A stretch of DNA of 64,000 nt from JAHEJE01 sp965216335 (GTDB lineage: Bacteria > Pseudomonadota > Alphaproteobacteria > Rhizobiales > Aestuariivirgaceae), in contig OZ244154.1 in NCBI GenBank assembly GCA_965216335.1, positions 868,001 through 932,000 on the forward strand. Direction: 5' to 3'. The notes under the pieces were generated by a model that saw nothing but the letters and a program-made list of their open reading frames with translations, searched no databases and was not told the DNA's origin. Shown in pieces: positions 26,451-33,930 of the stretch. Positions within the stretch are counted from its first letter, which is position 1; each line of letters opens with the position of its first letter. The position numbers and the translations under genes are program-made.

Positions 26451-27512
26451 TCACGGCGCATCCTGAGTCTCACGACAGTAGCAGATGCGCCGCGCCGTGT
26501 GGCTGTCCTCACCGGGTTCGCACAGCGAATAGCCGGCCCGCACCAGACCGCCCGGTTCGACCCGCTTGTGCAGTGCCGTCCAGTCTGCAGGCTTGTTCTG
26601 GTAGACCGAGCTCTTGCGCAGGATTTCAGTCAGCCGGGCGCTCAGGTTCATGCCCGGCCATGCCGTCCACAGCGCGGTCAAATCGCCGCCATCGGCATAC
26701 ACCGGATCGCTGAGCAGCACAGTGTTCTTAGCCTCGCACCCCAGTTCGACCGCTACCCCATCGCCACATCGCGGCAGGCTTTCGATGCGGTTGTTGAGAC
26801 AGATGTGGTTCTCGCCGGTCAGATAATCGACGATGCCCGGCAGAAGGAAATAGGTCAGTTCGGTGCGGCCGTCGGAGCCGAAACGGGCCGAGGCGTTCCA
26901 CGTCATATGTTCACTCAGCGGCGACGGCGTCTCGAAGTGCTTTTGGAACAGCACCGTTTTGAGCACGGCAAGATTGCCGGTCTTGGTCTTGAGATACCTG
27001 TCCTTGAAGAAACCGCTGCCATTGGTACGTGTCGCGGACAGCTTGGCATAGGGAATGTCGAGAACCGGTCCCATGCGGATTTCCGGCGGATCGATCAACC
27101 GCCATGTCATACCGGGCGGATGCTCCAGCTGCAGGGTCATCTTCACGCCGACGGGACCATCGAATCCGGGCCAGATAATCGGTTCTTCGACAAAGCCTGC
27201 AACCGTTGTCCGCGCCGCGTCGCGACCGCCCTGGAAACGGTCCATGATCAAACCGCCGGCCAGCGTGAGATGCGCCAGCACCGGCACCAGCAGGACGCCC
27301 CAGCCCCACACCGCCCGGCGCCAGGAAAACCCGCACGCCAGCCACCACACGAAACCGGCCCCGATGCAGGCCCCGGCCACGCCGAGATAGAAGGGAATTT
27401 CCTCCCAGGATGCTCCCTCCTTGAGAAACGGCAGGCTGAGCAGCAGGGCGAAGGCGGCGACCGCGATCAGCAGGACAAAGCCGACGATCCGCCATTTCGT
27501 CATCCGCTTCAT
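26451..27512 (-). CDS. Membrane protein of unknown function
   Basis: 353 aa. Three N-terminal membrane helices (about 9-29, 38-60 and 68-90), then a large domain of about 260 residues that is probably periplasmic. It contains several cysteines (HICLNNRIESLPRCGD, LGCEAKN, SLCEPGE, ICYCRE) that could form disulfides. No family recognised. Its start lies 10 bases after the stop of the MFS transporter gene on the same strand, so the two are probably co-transcribed. Confidence 0.7.
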   Translation of the reverse strand: MKRMTKWRIVGFVLLIAVAAFALLLSLPFLKEGASWEEIPFYLGVAGACIGAGFVWWLACGFSWRRAVWGWGVLLVPVLAHLTLAGGLIMDRFQGGRDAARTTVAGFVEEPIIWPGFDGPVGVKMTLQLEHPPGMTWRLIDPPEIRMGPVLDIPYAKLSATRTNGSGFFKDRYLKTKTGNLAVLKTVLFQKHFETPSPLSEHMTWNASARFGSDGRTELTYFLLPGIVDYLTGENHICLNNRIESLPRCGDGVAVELGCEAKNTVLLSDPVYADGGDLTALWTAWPGMNLSARLTEILRKSSVYQNKPADWTALHKRVEPGGLVRAGYSLCEPGEDSHTARRICYCRETQDAP

Positions 27513-27521
27513 CGCCCGCCC

Positions 27522-28748
27522 CTACTCGGCCGGCTGCGAGGCCGCTTCACGGTCCGGCCGGACCAGCACTGTCTCATTGCCCTCGCGCGGATCGTGCGGG
27601 ATGAGCATCGACAGGATCAGCGAGACCCCGGCCATGCCGGCGCCGATCAGAAACACGGCGGAAGGCGATTTCAGCCAGATCAGACCGAACACCACGGGGA
27701 TGCCGACCGCCGCAATATGGTTGATGGAAAACGCCACCCCCGCCGTCGGCGCCATGTCGGCCGGGTCGGCGATCTTCTGGAAATAGGTCTTCATGGCAAT
27801 CGCCATGGCAAAGAACGCATGGTCGATGAGATAGAGCGCGGCGGCGATCCATGCGTTGTCGACGAAGGCATAGGCAACGAACACGCCGATCAGGCCGATA
27901 TATTCGCAGATCAGCGCCCGGCGCTCGCCCCAGCGCACGATCAGCGAGCCGATCTTCGGGGCCAGGTAGATGTTGAACACCGCATTGGCCAGGAACATCG
28001 CGGTGATCGCCGGCACCGAAAACCCGAACTTCTCGACCATCATGAAGCCGGCAAAGACGATGAAGATCTGCCGCCGTGCACCGGCCATGAAGGTCAAAGC
28101 GTAGTACAGCCAGTAGCGCGAGCGCAGCACCAGGTGTTTGCGCTGCGGCACGTCCTCCTTGTATTGCGGGTAGAACAGCCACACCGCGAGCGCCAGGGCA
28201 ATGGTGACGCCACCGCCGGCCAGATAGACCAGGTGAAAATCAAGCGCCAGCCACTTCCAGGTCAGGAATATCAGCGCAAAGGCGGTAATGGTGGCGGCCG
28301 AGCCGACCGCCAGCAGGCGGCCCATGATCTTCGGCGCCTCGCCCTTGGGCAGCCATTGCAGGGTGAGCGACTGATTGATCGTCTCGAAGTAGTGGAAGCC
28401 CACCGACATGACGATGGTTGTCAGGTAAAAGCCGTACTCGGTCGGGAAGTATCCGGTCGCCGCTGTGCCCACGCCCATGCACAGCAGCGCCAGAATGGCG
28501 AATTTTTGCTCGCGTATGAACAGCAGGCAGAAAACGGCGGTGAATGCCAGAAACCCCGGAACCTCGCGCAACGATTGCAGGATGCCGATCTCGCGTCCCG
28601 AAAAGGCCACTTCCTCGATGGCGAAATTGTTGAGCAGCGCCGACCACGTGGCAAAGGCAAACGCGTTGCCGGCCGCCATGAGCGCCAGGCACACCGCCGG
28701 CCGGCGCCAACCGGTCGTTTCGCTAAGTGGGGTCAGTGGTCTGGCCAT
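27522..28748 (-). CDS. MFS transporter
   Basis: 408 aa with about 12 hydrophobic helices, typical of the major facilitator superfamily (CLALMAAGNAFAFATWSALL; MGVGTAATGYFPTEYGFYL; WGERRALICEYIGLIGVFVAY). Inner-membrane secondary transporter of unknown substrate. Upstream of, and probably co-transcribed with, the unknown membrane protein. A long opposite-strand reading frame over this gene is a codon-bias shadow. Confidence 0.85.
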   Translation of the reverse strand: MARPLTPLSETTGWRRPAVCLALMAAGNAFAFATWSALLNNFAIEEVAFSGREIGILQSLREVPGFLAFTAVFCLLFIREQKFAILALLCMGVGTAATGYFPTEYGFYLTTIVMSVGFHYFETINQSLTLQWLPKGEAPKIMGRLLAVGSAATITAFALIFLTWKWLALDFHLVYLAGGGVTIALALAVWLFYPQYKEDVPQRKHLVLRSRYWLYYALTFMAGARRQIFIVFAGFMMVEKFGFSVPAITAMFLANAVFNIYLAPKIGSLIVRWGERRALICEYIGLIGVFVAYAFVDNAWIAAALYLIDHAFFAMAIAMKTYFQKIADPADMAPTAGVAFSINHIAAVGIPVVFGLIWLKSPSAVFLIGAGMAGVSLILSMLIPHDPREGNETVLVRPDREAASQPAE

Positions 28749-28950
28749 CCTGATTAGGGCTCATCTTTTGTGGCGGACAGCGCCGTTTATAGCATGCGTC
28801 GGCCCGTCGTTTCAGGAATGATTGCCATGCAAGCGCCGCATGGCGAAAGACTGCGCCCTGGAATGCTTGACCTGCATCAAGGCGCCTCCCTATGTTGATC
28901 CGGCATTTCTGATCCGTTCAATCTGTAACCCACTGACCGCTCAGGCCTAA

Positions 28951-29218
28951 GAGCCTGACCGAAAAGTCCTGAGGTGGTTTGATTTTGCATAAATTGTTCA
29001 ATTTCAAGGGTTGTTCCGCAGCCAAGGGTGGTGCCCTTGGCAAGGAAGAACCCGTGGAAAGTGGGCAATTTATGCAAAACCCGCCAGGGCGGACCATATT
29101 TCGGCGCTTTTTGCCGAAACTCAAAGCCAAAGGGGACCTGCCCTATGGCTTTGACTTTCAACAAAGATCACTCCAAATATGGTCCGTTAAACCACCTCAG
29201 GACTTTTCGGTCAGGCTC
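28951..29218. mobile_element. MITE-like element with 30-bp perfect inverted ends
   Basis: 268 bp with no gene inside. The left end (28951-28980) begins GAGCCTGACCGAAAAGTCCT and is the exact complement of 29189-29218. It is flanked by TAA on both sides (28948-28950, 29219-29221), a 3-bp target duplication of the kind made by IS5-family (IS1031-group) elements. Two further complementary pairs lie inside: TTTGCATAAATTG with CAATTTATGCAAA, and GGACCATATTT with AAATATGGTCC. Inserted upstream of the universal stress gene. The rest of the gap from 28749 shows nothing. Confidence 0.85.
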
Positions 29219-29262
29219 TAAGCGCACTTTTCCGGCTGAGAGCAAGGAAACAAGGACCGACC

Positions 29263-29673
29263 ATGTACAAGAAAATCCTCATCCCGATTGATCTCGGCAG
29301 CACGGAGAAAGCCGCCCGCTGCATTGAGACCGCAAAACTGTTCGCAGCACCTGACGCGGAAATCAGGCTGATCAGTATCGTGGACGAACTGCCCGGCTTC
29401 GTACTCGCCGAATTGCCATCCGGAACGCTAGAAAACACCAGAAAGCTGGTCACCGAGCAACTGACCGATTTTGCGAAAAAAGCGGGCGCTTCCGTGACGA
29501 CCGAAATCCGCACCGGTTCGATTTATCGCACCATCCTGGAAGCTGCCGAGGAATGGAACGCGGACATCATCATCGTCGGGTCACACAAGCCGGGCGCGCA
29601 GGACTATCTGCTCGGCTCCACCGCAGCGCGCGTCGTACGTCATGCCAACATTCCGGTCCTGGTGATGCGCTGA
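29263..29673 (+). CDS. Universal stress protein (UspA family)
   Basis: 136 aa, single Usp domain. Begins YKKILIPIDLGSTEKAARC. The ATP-binding G-2x-G-9x-G-S type motif is present near the end (GSHKPGAQDYLLGSTAARVVRHANIPVLV region). Cytoplasmic stress protein, probably nucleotide-binding. The inverted-repeat element ends 44 bases upstream, so its promoter lies partly in or beyond that insertion. Confidence 0.9.
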   Translation: MYKKILIPIDLGSTEKAARCIETAKLFAAPDAEIRLISIVDELPGFVLAELPSGTLENTRKLVTEQLTDFAKKAGASVTTEIRTGSIYRTILEAAEEWNADIIIVGSHKPGAQDYLLGSTAARVVRHANIPVLVMR

Positions 29674-29699
29674 ACCGGTTCGCGCGACCGGCGCAGTGA

Positions 29700-30236
29700 T
29701 TATTTCGGTGCCAGGCCGAGGCTCTGCATCTTGCCCGATGCATGCAGCTTCTGCTTGCGTGAGGAAACCCGCCCGGCATTGCCGCCAACCCAGGCCCACT
29801 CGCCCGACAGTTTGCCGTATTCCATTTTGGGGCAGCGGTTCATGATGACCTTGACGCCTGCCGCCTCGGCGCGCGCTGCCGCATCATCGTTGCGTACTCC
29901 GAGCTGCATCCAGATGACTTTCGGCAGCGGCTCCAGGTTGAGCGCCTCGTCAACTATGGCGCCGGCGGCATCGGAGTTGCGAAAAATATCCACCATGTCG
30001 ATGGCGACCGGCACGTCGGCCAGGCTGGCCACGAAGGTGCGGCCAAGCACCGGCTTGCCTGCCTTGCCGGGGTTGACGGGATAGACGTCGTAACCCTTGT
30101 CGATGAGATACTTGGTCACGAAGTAGGACGGCCGCACATCGTTGTCGGACGCCCCGACGATGGCAATGGTCTTTACCTCGTTGAGGATGCCGCGGACATA
30201 TGCGGCCGGGTACGCGTCATGATCGATCCCGGTCAT
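29700..30236 (-). CDS. CoA-binding domain protein (YccU-like)
   Basis: 178 aa. Rossmann-type CoA-binding fold of the succinyl-CoA-synthetase N-domain class: TIAIVGASDNDVRPSYFVTKYL, GYDVYPVNPGKAGKPVLG and VIWMQLGVRNDDAAARAEAAG, with NRCPKMEYGKL near the end. Biochemical role unknown. Its start overlaps the stop of the enoyl-CoA hydratase gene by four bases, so it is the last gene of a three-gene operon. Confidence 0.88.
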   Translation of the reverse strand: MTGIDHDAYPAAYVRGILNEVKTIAIVGASDNDVRPSYFVTKYLIDKGYDVYPVNPGKAGKPVLGRTFVASLADVPVAIDMVDIFRNSDAAGAIVDEALNLEPLPKVIWMQLGVRNDDAAARAEAAGVKVIMNRCPKMEYGKLSGEWAWVGGNAGRVSSRKQKLHASGKMQSLGLAPK

Positions 30237-31075
30237 GTCTTCCAGTCCGGTTTGCGCTTGTCGAGGAACGCCCCGATGCCCTCGATGGCATCGTCGAGCA
30301 GCATGTTGTCGACGATCACCGTGGAGGTGAAGGCATAGGCTTCATCGAGCGGCATCTCCAGCTGCCGGTAGAACGCCTGCTTGCCGAGCTTGAGCACGGC
30401 TGAGGCCCGGCTGGCCAGACGCTCCGCCATGTCATCGGTTGCGCCTGTCAGCTCGTCTGGCGCGACGACCCGGTTGACCAGCCCGGCCGCCCGGGCTTCG
30501 TCGGCATCCATCAATTCGCCCAGGGTCAGCAGTTCCATCGCCCGCTTGCGCGGGATGTTGCGTGACAAGGCCACCATGGGGGTGGAGCAGAACAGGCCGG
30601 AATTGATGCCGTTGACACCGAACCTGGCCGCGCTGCTGGCCACCGCCAGGTCGCACGCCGCCACAAGCTGGCAGCCGGCCGCCGTGGCGATGCCCTGAAC
30701 CTGGGCGACAATCACCTTGGGATGAGCCACGATGGTCTGCATCACTGTCGCGCAGGCGGCAAAAGTCGCCTCGAAATGCGCCCGTCCGCCGTCGACATCG
30801 CCGCGATGGCCGGTCATCTCCTTCAGGTCGTGACCGCCGCAGAACCCCGGTCCGTTGGCGGCAATGACGATGGCGCGCACGGACGCATTGTCCGCCGCTG
30901 CCTCCAGTTCGCCCTGAATGGCGGCCAGCATCGCCTGCGAAAGCGCATTGCGCCGGCGCGGCCGGTTCATCGTGATGCGCAGCACGCCAGTCCCACTCAG
31001 CGCGCTCAAGACGATGTCTCCGGCCTCCTCGTCAATTGCGCCGGGCGATTTGGATGCTTCGATTGGTGCCATCAT
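30233..31075 (-). CDS. Enoyl-CoA hydratase/isomerase family protein
   Basis: 280 aa crotonase-fold protein. The oxyanion-hole segments are visible: NGPGFCGGHDLKEM near residue 75 and VQGIATAAGCQLVAACDLAV near 130. The position where typical hydratases carry the catalytic glutamates is not conserved in an obvious way (GVNGINSGLFCSTPM), so the exact reaction is uncertain. Middle gene of an operon with the downstream CoA-binding protein and the upstream exported protein, with 4-base overlaps at both junctions. Confidence 0.85.
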   Translation of the reverse strand: MMAPIEASKSPGAIDEEAGDIVLSALSGTGVLRITMNRPRRRNALSQAMLAAIQGELEAAADNASVRAIVIAANGPGFCGGHDLKEMTGHRGDVDGGRAHFEATFAACATVMQTIVAHPKVIVAQVQGIATAAGCQLVAACDLAVASSAARFGVNGINSGLFCSTPMVALSRNIPRKRAMELLTLGELMDADEARAAGLVNRVVAPDELTGATDDMAERLASRASAVLKLGKQAFYRQLEMPLDEAYAFTSTVIVDNMLLDDAIEGIGAFLDKRKPDWKT

Positions 31076-31752
31076 TCAAGCTCGTCGAGATATCTGATCT
31101 TCACGGCATAATTGGCATCATCCAGCAGTTCGCGCACGACTTTTTTGTTTTGTGCCGTGGACAGCATCGCCTCAAGTCCCTTGAGCAGCGCCTCGCGCTC
31201 GTTCTTCGGCAAGCTGGCATCTTTATGCACGGCAGCGATTTCCGCCTGGATTTCCGCATCGTTTCCTTCCGCGAGCGCAGCATAGGCGAACTCAATGGAC
31301 AGGATTGCCGCGTTCCACTGCGTGACATTGTCGAAGCCGAACCGCTTGATATCGGCATCAAGCGCCTTGCCGGCCTCTGTTTTTGCGACGAACTCCTCCA
31401 GCGTCTCGTATTCGGCAAGCCCCGCCTCATCGTACTTGGTGCGCACCTCTTCCAGGCCATCCAGAGCCCGCTGCGCGATGTCTCGGCTCAGCTCTATGGT
31501 CTCGATCGGCGGAAAATGCTGCAGGTCTTCGGAGTATCCCGGCTCCAGTCCGTTCGGCTCCGCCTCGGGCTCGCCGTCATCAGCCTCATCGTCCGGCACC
31601 GGCGTCAGACCGGGAAGACCCCTGCCCTCGTAGGCGGGCGGAGCCGACGGGGCAAGCCCGTCGATACGCGACTGGTCCTTGGCAGCCAGGGCCGGACCGC
31701 ACGCGGCACCGAACCAGCCGCAAAACAGCAGGCCTAGAGCCTTTTTTGACAA
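31072..31752 (-). CDS. Exported helical protein whose start lies in an inserted element
   Basis: About 226 aa from a TTG at 31752, the first possible start before the hydrophobic segment ALGLLFCGWFGAACGPALAA. The mature region is acidic and then helical (LEEVRTKYDEAGLAEYETLEEFVAKTE; KNEREALLKGLEAMLSTAQNKK). No family recognised. The first six codons (M-S-K-K-A-L) lie in the palindromic end of element A (31737-31998), which must have replaced the original start or promoter. The start codon is therefore uncertain and the gene may be poorly expressed. Stop overlaps the enoyl-CoA hydratase start. Confidence 0.55.
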   Translation of the reverse strand: MSKKALGLLFCGWFGAACGPALAAKDQSRIDGLAPSAPPAYEGRGLPGLTPVPDDEADDGEPEAEPNGLEPGYSEDLQHFPPIETIELSRDIAQRALDGLEEVRTKYDEAGLAEYETLEEFVAKTEAGKALDADIKRFGFDNVTQWNAAILSIEFAYAALAEGNDAEIQAEIAAVHKDASLPKNEREALLKGLEAMLSTAQNKKVVRELLDDANYAVKIRYLDELE

Positions 31753-31998
31753 TACCGAGCCATTTGACCGGCATTTCGCGTTTGCTGGCAAGGCAGGCAG
31801 CGCGCTATGGTCCGGTTGACCACAAGTGCCACCTAACTCTGTCCAGCGAGCGCGAAAAGCCGGCCTTCGGTGGGATAAATTCGTCCATCCGGTGTGCCAT
31901 GCCGCTCGCCCGATGCACCACATCGCGCGGCGCGCCATGGCTTGCCGGGCTGAACGAATTTGCCCCATCAAATGGCTCGGTATTGCCAAAATAGGCTC
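31737..31998. mobile_element. Palindrome-ended element A (TA target)
   Basis: 262 bp, flanked by TA on each side in the context CTA-GAGCC...GGCTC-TAG. The left arm GAGCCTTTTTTGACAATACC and right arm (GGTATTGCCAAAATAGGCTC) are imperfect complements, the right arm having drifted. The core of about 200 bp is nearly the same as in element C (48464-48725). It carries no transposase gene and is best read as a non-autonomous IS-derived element, perhaps of the IS5/IS427 type. Confidence 0.8.
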
Positions 31999-32143
31999 TA
32001 GGGCAGCATATCGTGTTGTCCACCACATCCAAAGACGCCCCCAAATCGCCCGGGCAAGCTCTCTGCGACAGCGCCGCCCTGCCGTGACAGGCAGGATAAA
32101 CCGGCTTGTGCGGCTTGGCAATTCCGGGCAAACACAGGCGGCC

Positions 32144-32587
32144 ATGACGAAATCGAAGCCCAAATGGACAGCACGCGAGATCGACGCGTTCCTGCATCGC
32201 GAGTTCCCGCAGGCCTTCCAGCACGGACAGGACTACCGCATTTCGGCATTGGAGCCGGGTCAGGTCAGCGTCGGTTTTCTCGCAACCGAAAGTCAGTTGC
32301 GCCCGGGCGGCACAGTCTCAGGCCCCGCCCTTATGGAGTTGGTCGACTTCTCCGTCTATGCCCTGCTGCTGGCTCATCACAAGGAGAGCGCCCGGCTCGC
32401 CGTTACCACCAACCTGCAGATCAGTTTTCTGCGCAAGGCCAATCCCGGCGAACTGACCTGCACGGCGGAATTTCTCAAGCATGGCCGCACCTTGAGTGTC
32501 GCCTCGGCCCGCATCACCGAGCGCGCCAGCGGCCAGCTCATCGCCCATTCCGAGGCCACCTACTACATGGCTCACGCTGAATGGTAG
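32144..32587 (+). CDS. PaaI-like hotdog thioesterase
   Basis: 147 aa. Hotdog fold of the PaaI family, with the active-site region GGTVSGPALMELVDFSVYALLLA (about 60-82) and the C-terminal strand SGQLIAHSEATYYM. Such enzymes hydrolyse acyl-CoA esters in the cytoplasm. Start ATG at 32144 chosen as it begins the conserved domain; an upstream reading frame into element A is spurious. Lies next to the enoyl-CoA hydratase operon and upstream of rplM. Confidence 0.85.
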   Translation: MTKSKPKWTAREIDAFLHREFPQAFQHGQDYRISALEPGQVSVGFLATESQLRPGGTVSGPALMELVDFSVYALLLAHHKESARLAVTTNLQISFLRKANPGELTCTAEFLKHGRTLSVASARITERASGQLIAHSEATYYMAHAEW

Positions 32588-32592
32588 CGTAT

Positions 32593-32612
32593 TACGGTAT
32601 TATATTACCGTA
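32593..32612. promoter_or_regulatory. Inverted repeat TACGGTA-N6-TACCGTA
   Basis: Seven-base perfect arms around TTATAT, starting five bases after the thioesterase stop and 55 bases before the rplM promoter. AT-rich centre and short arms look like an operator more than a terminator. No cognate regulator is adjacent. Confidence 0.4.
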
Positions 32613-32666
32613 TGCATAAGCTTCTGCAATACAACAATTTTTCAGTAGCATTAGGGGCAATTGCGC

Positions 32667-32695
32667 TTGACACAGCATCGTGGCAGGCGTAGACA
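32667..32695 (+). promoter_or_regulatory. Sigma-70-type promoter of rplM-rpsI
   Basis: TTGACA at 32667-32672 and TAGACA at 32690-32695 are separated by exactly 17 bases, with the rplM start 71 bases further on. The CTTGAC form is typical of housekeeping promoters in alphaproteobacteria. Confidence 0.65.
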
Positions 32696-32766
32696 CCCGC
32701 ACACAGGCGCGCCGGTCTGATCTCGGCGCGTATTGATGAGTCACACCGGACATCGGGATTTTGTTC

Positions 32767-33231
32767 ATGAGAACCTATTCTGCACGACCCGCCGAGGTCG
32801 AAAAGAAGTGGGTGCTGATCGACGCGGAAGGTCTGATCGTCGGCCGTCTGGCCGCCCTGGTCGCCACTCGCCTGCGCGGCAAGCACAAGCCGATCTACAC
32901 CCCGCACATTGACTGCGGCGACAACGTTATCGTCATCAACGCCGACAAGGTTGTGTTGACCGGTAACAAGCGCACCGACAAGACCTACCACTGGCACACT
33001 GGCTATCCCGGCGGCATCAAAGAGCGCAAGGCCGACCAGATCCTCGACGGACGCTTTCCGACCCGTGTTCTGGAAGCTGCCATCCGCCGCATGATGCCGG
33101 GGGGCTCGCTGTCCAACAGCCAGTTGAGCAACCTGCGGCTGTACGCAGGCGCCGAGCACCCACACGAAGCCCAGCAGCCGGAAGTCATCGACGTCGCCGG
33201 CGCAAACGCCAAGAACAAGTTTAGAGGTTGA
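32767..33231 (+). CDS. rplM: 50S ribosomal protein L13
   Basis: 154 aa, the usual length. Family signatures: MRTYSARPAEVEKKWVLIDA at the start, LRGKHKPIYTPHIDCGDNVIVINADKV, HTGYPGGIKE and MMPGGSLSNSQLSNLRLYAG. Binds 23S rRNA early in assembly of the large subunit. Start ATG at 32767. Six bases before rpsI, with which it forms the conserved two-gene operon driven by the promoter at 32667. Confidence 0.97.
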   Translation: MRTYSARPAEVEKKWVLIDAEGLIVGRLAALVATRLRGKHKPIYTPHIDCGDNVIVINADKVVLTGNKRTDKTYHWHTGYPGGIKERKADQILDGRFPTRVLEAAIRRMMPGGSLSNSQLSNLRLYAGAEHPHEAQQPEVIDVAGANAKNKFRG

Positions 33232-33236
33232 GCCCG

Positions 33237-33728
33237 ATGGCAGAAGAACAGACCACACTGGAAAACCTCGGCGACGCCATGGGCGTCGATGCGGCCGCTA
33301 CCGAAGCTGCGGCAGCCCCCGCCGAACCGAAAATCGATGCCCAAGGCCGCTCCTACGCCACCGGCAAGCGCAAGAACGCTATTGCCCGCGTATGGATCAA
33401 GCCCGGTGCCGGACGCATCTCGGTCAATGGCCGCGATGTCGAGAAGTATTTCGCCCGCCCTGCCCTGCAGATGATCCTACGCCAACCACTGGAGGCCGCC
33501 GAGCGCGCCACCCAGTTTGACGTTGTGTGCACGGTCACCGGCGGTGGCCTGTCCGGCCAGGCCGGTGCAGTTCGCCACGGTATCTCGCGGGCCCTGACCT
33601 ACTACGAACCGGGCCTGCGCGGGGTACTCAAGAAAGGCGGCTTCCTGACCCGCGATGCCCGCGTCGTCGAACGCAAGAAGTACGGCCGCGCCAAAGCCCG
33701 CCGCAGCTTCCAGTTCTCCAAGCGCTAG
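33237..33728 (+). CDS. rpsI: 30S ribosomal protein S9
   Basis: 163 aa. The conserved domain (GRSYATGKRKNAIARVWIKPG to the end) closes with the RNA-reaching tail KKYGRAKARRSFQFSKR. An N-terminal extension of about 35 residues, rich in Ala and Glu, is common in alphaproteobacterial S9. Binds near the P site of the small subunit. Start ATG at 33237 behind AGAGG. Terminator follows at 33759. Confidence 0.97.
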   Translation: MAEEQTTLENLGDAMGVDAAATEAAAAPAEPKIDAQGRSYATGKRKNAIARVWIKPGAGRISVNGRDVEKYFARPALQMILRQPLEAAERATQFDVVCTVTGGGLSGQAGAVRHGISRALTYYEPGLRGVLKKGGFLTRDARVVERKKYGRAKARRSFQFSKR

Positions 33729-33758
33729 CGGGCGAACCGGTCAAACGCCAAGTTGCAG

Positions 33759-33787
33759 CCCCTGGAGCTCCGCTCCGGGGGTTTTTT
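33759..33787 (+). terminator. Rho-independent terminator of rplM-rpsI
   Basis: CCCCTGGAGC pairs with GCTCCGGGGG around TCC and is followed by six T residues, 31 bases after the rpsI stop. Confidence 0.9.
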
Positions 33788-33852
33788 GTGCGTTGACCGA
33801 TGCACCGCATCACGCCGCAACGCCTATCAAATTTCGTTAGAAGCCGCTCCTA

Positions 33853-33930
33853 GAGCCTTTTTGACAATACCGAGCCAATTGATGGGCGAATTTGACCCAT
33901 CAAATGGCTCGGTATTGTCAAAAAAGGCTC
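33853..33930. mobile_element. Palindrome-ended element B, internally deleted copy
   Basis: 78 bp consisting of the two arms of elements A and C joined directly (GAGCCTTTTTGACAATACCG and its complement ending GGCTC), flanked by TA (33851-33852, 33931-33932). The core of about 200 bp is missing, so the whole element can fold into one hairpin. The TAG stop codon of the convergent GNAT-like gene spans its right boundary. Confidence 0.85.

Noticed and set aside
26424..28757. A 777-residue plus-strand reading frame opposite the MFS transporter and the unknown membrane protein
   Set aside because: The minus-strand genes have clear membrane-protein features; the plus frame is rich in Arg, His, Gln and Pro, typical of an antisense shadow in high-GC DNA.
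31826..32143. Short proteins apparently encoded inside elements A, C and D (for example on the plus strand at 31826)
   Set aside because: The same frames recur in each copy only because the DNA core is repeated. None has a transposase motif or a convincing start, and they run into unrelated flanking genes.
31072..32163. A 363-residue reading frame running through element A into the neighbouring gene region
   Set aside because: The first 137 codons are the element and antisense of the thioesterase leader; only the part from 31752 looks like a protein.
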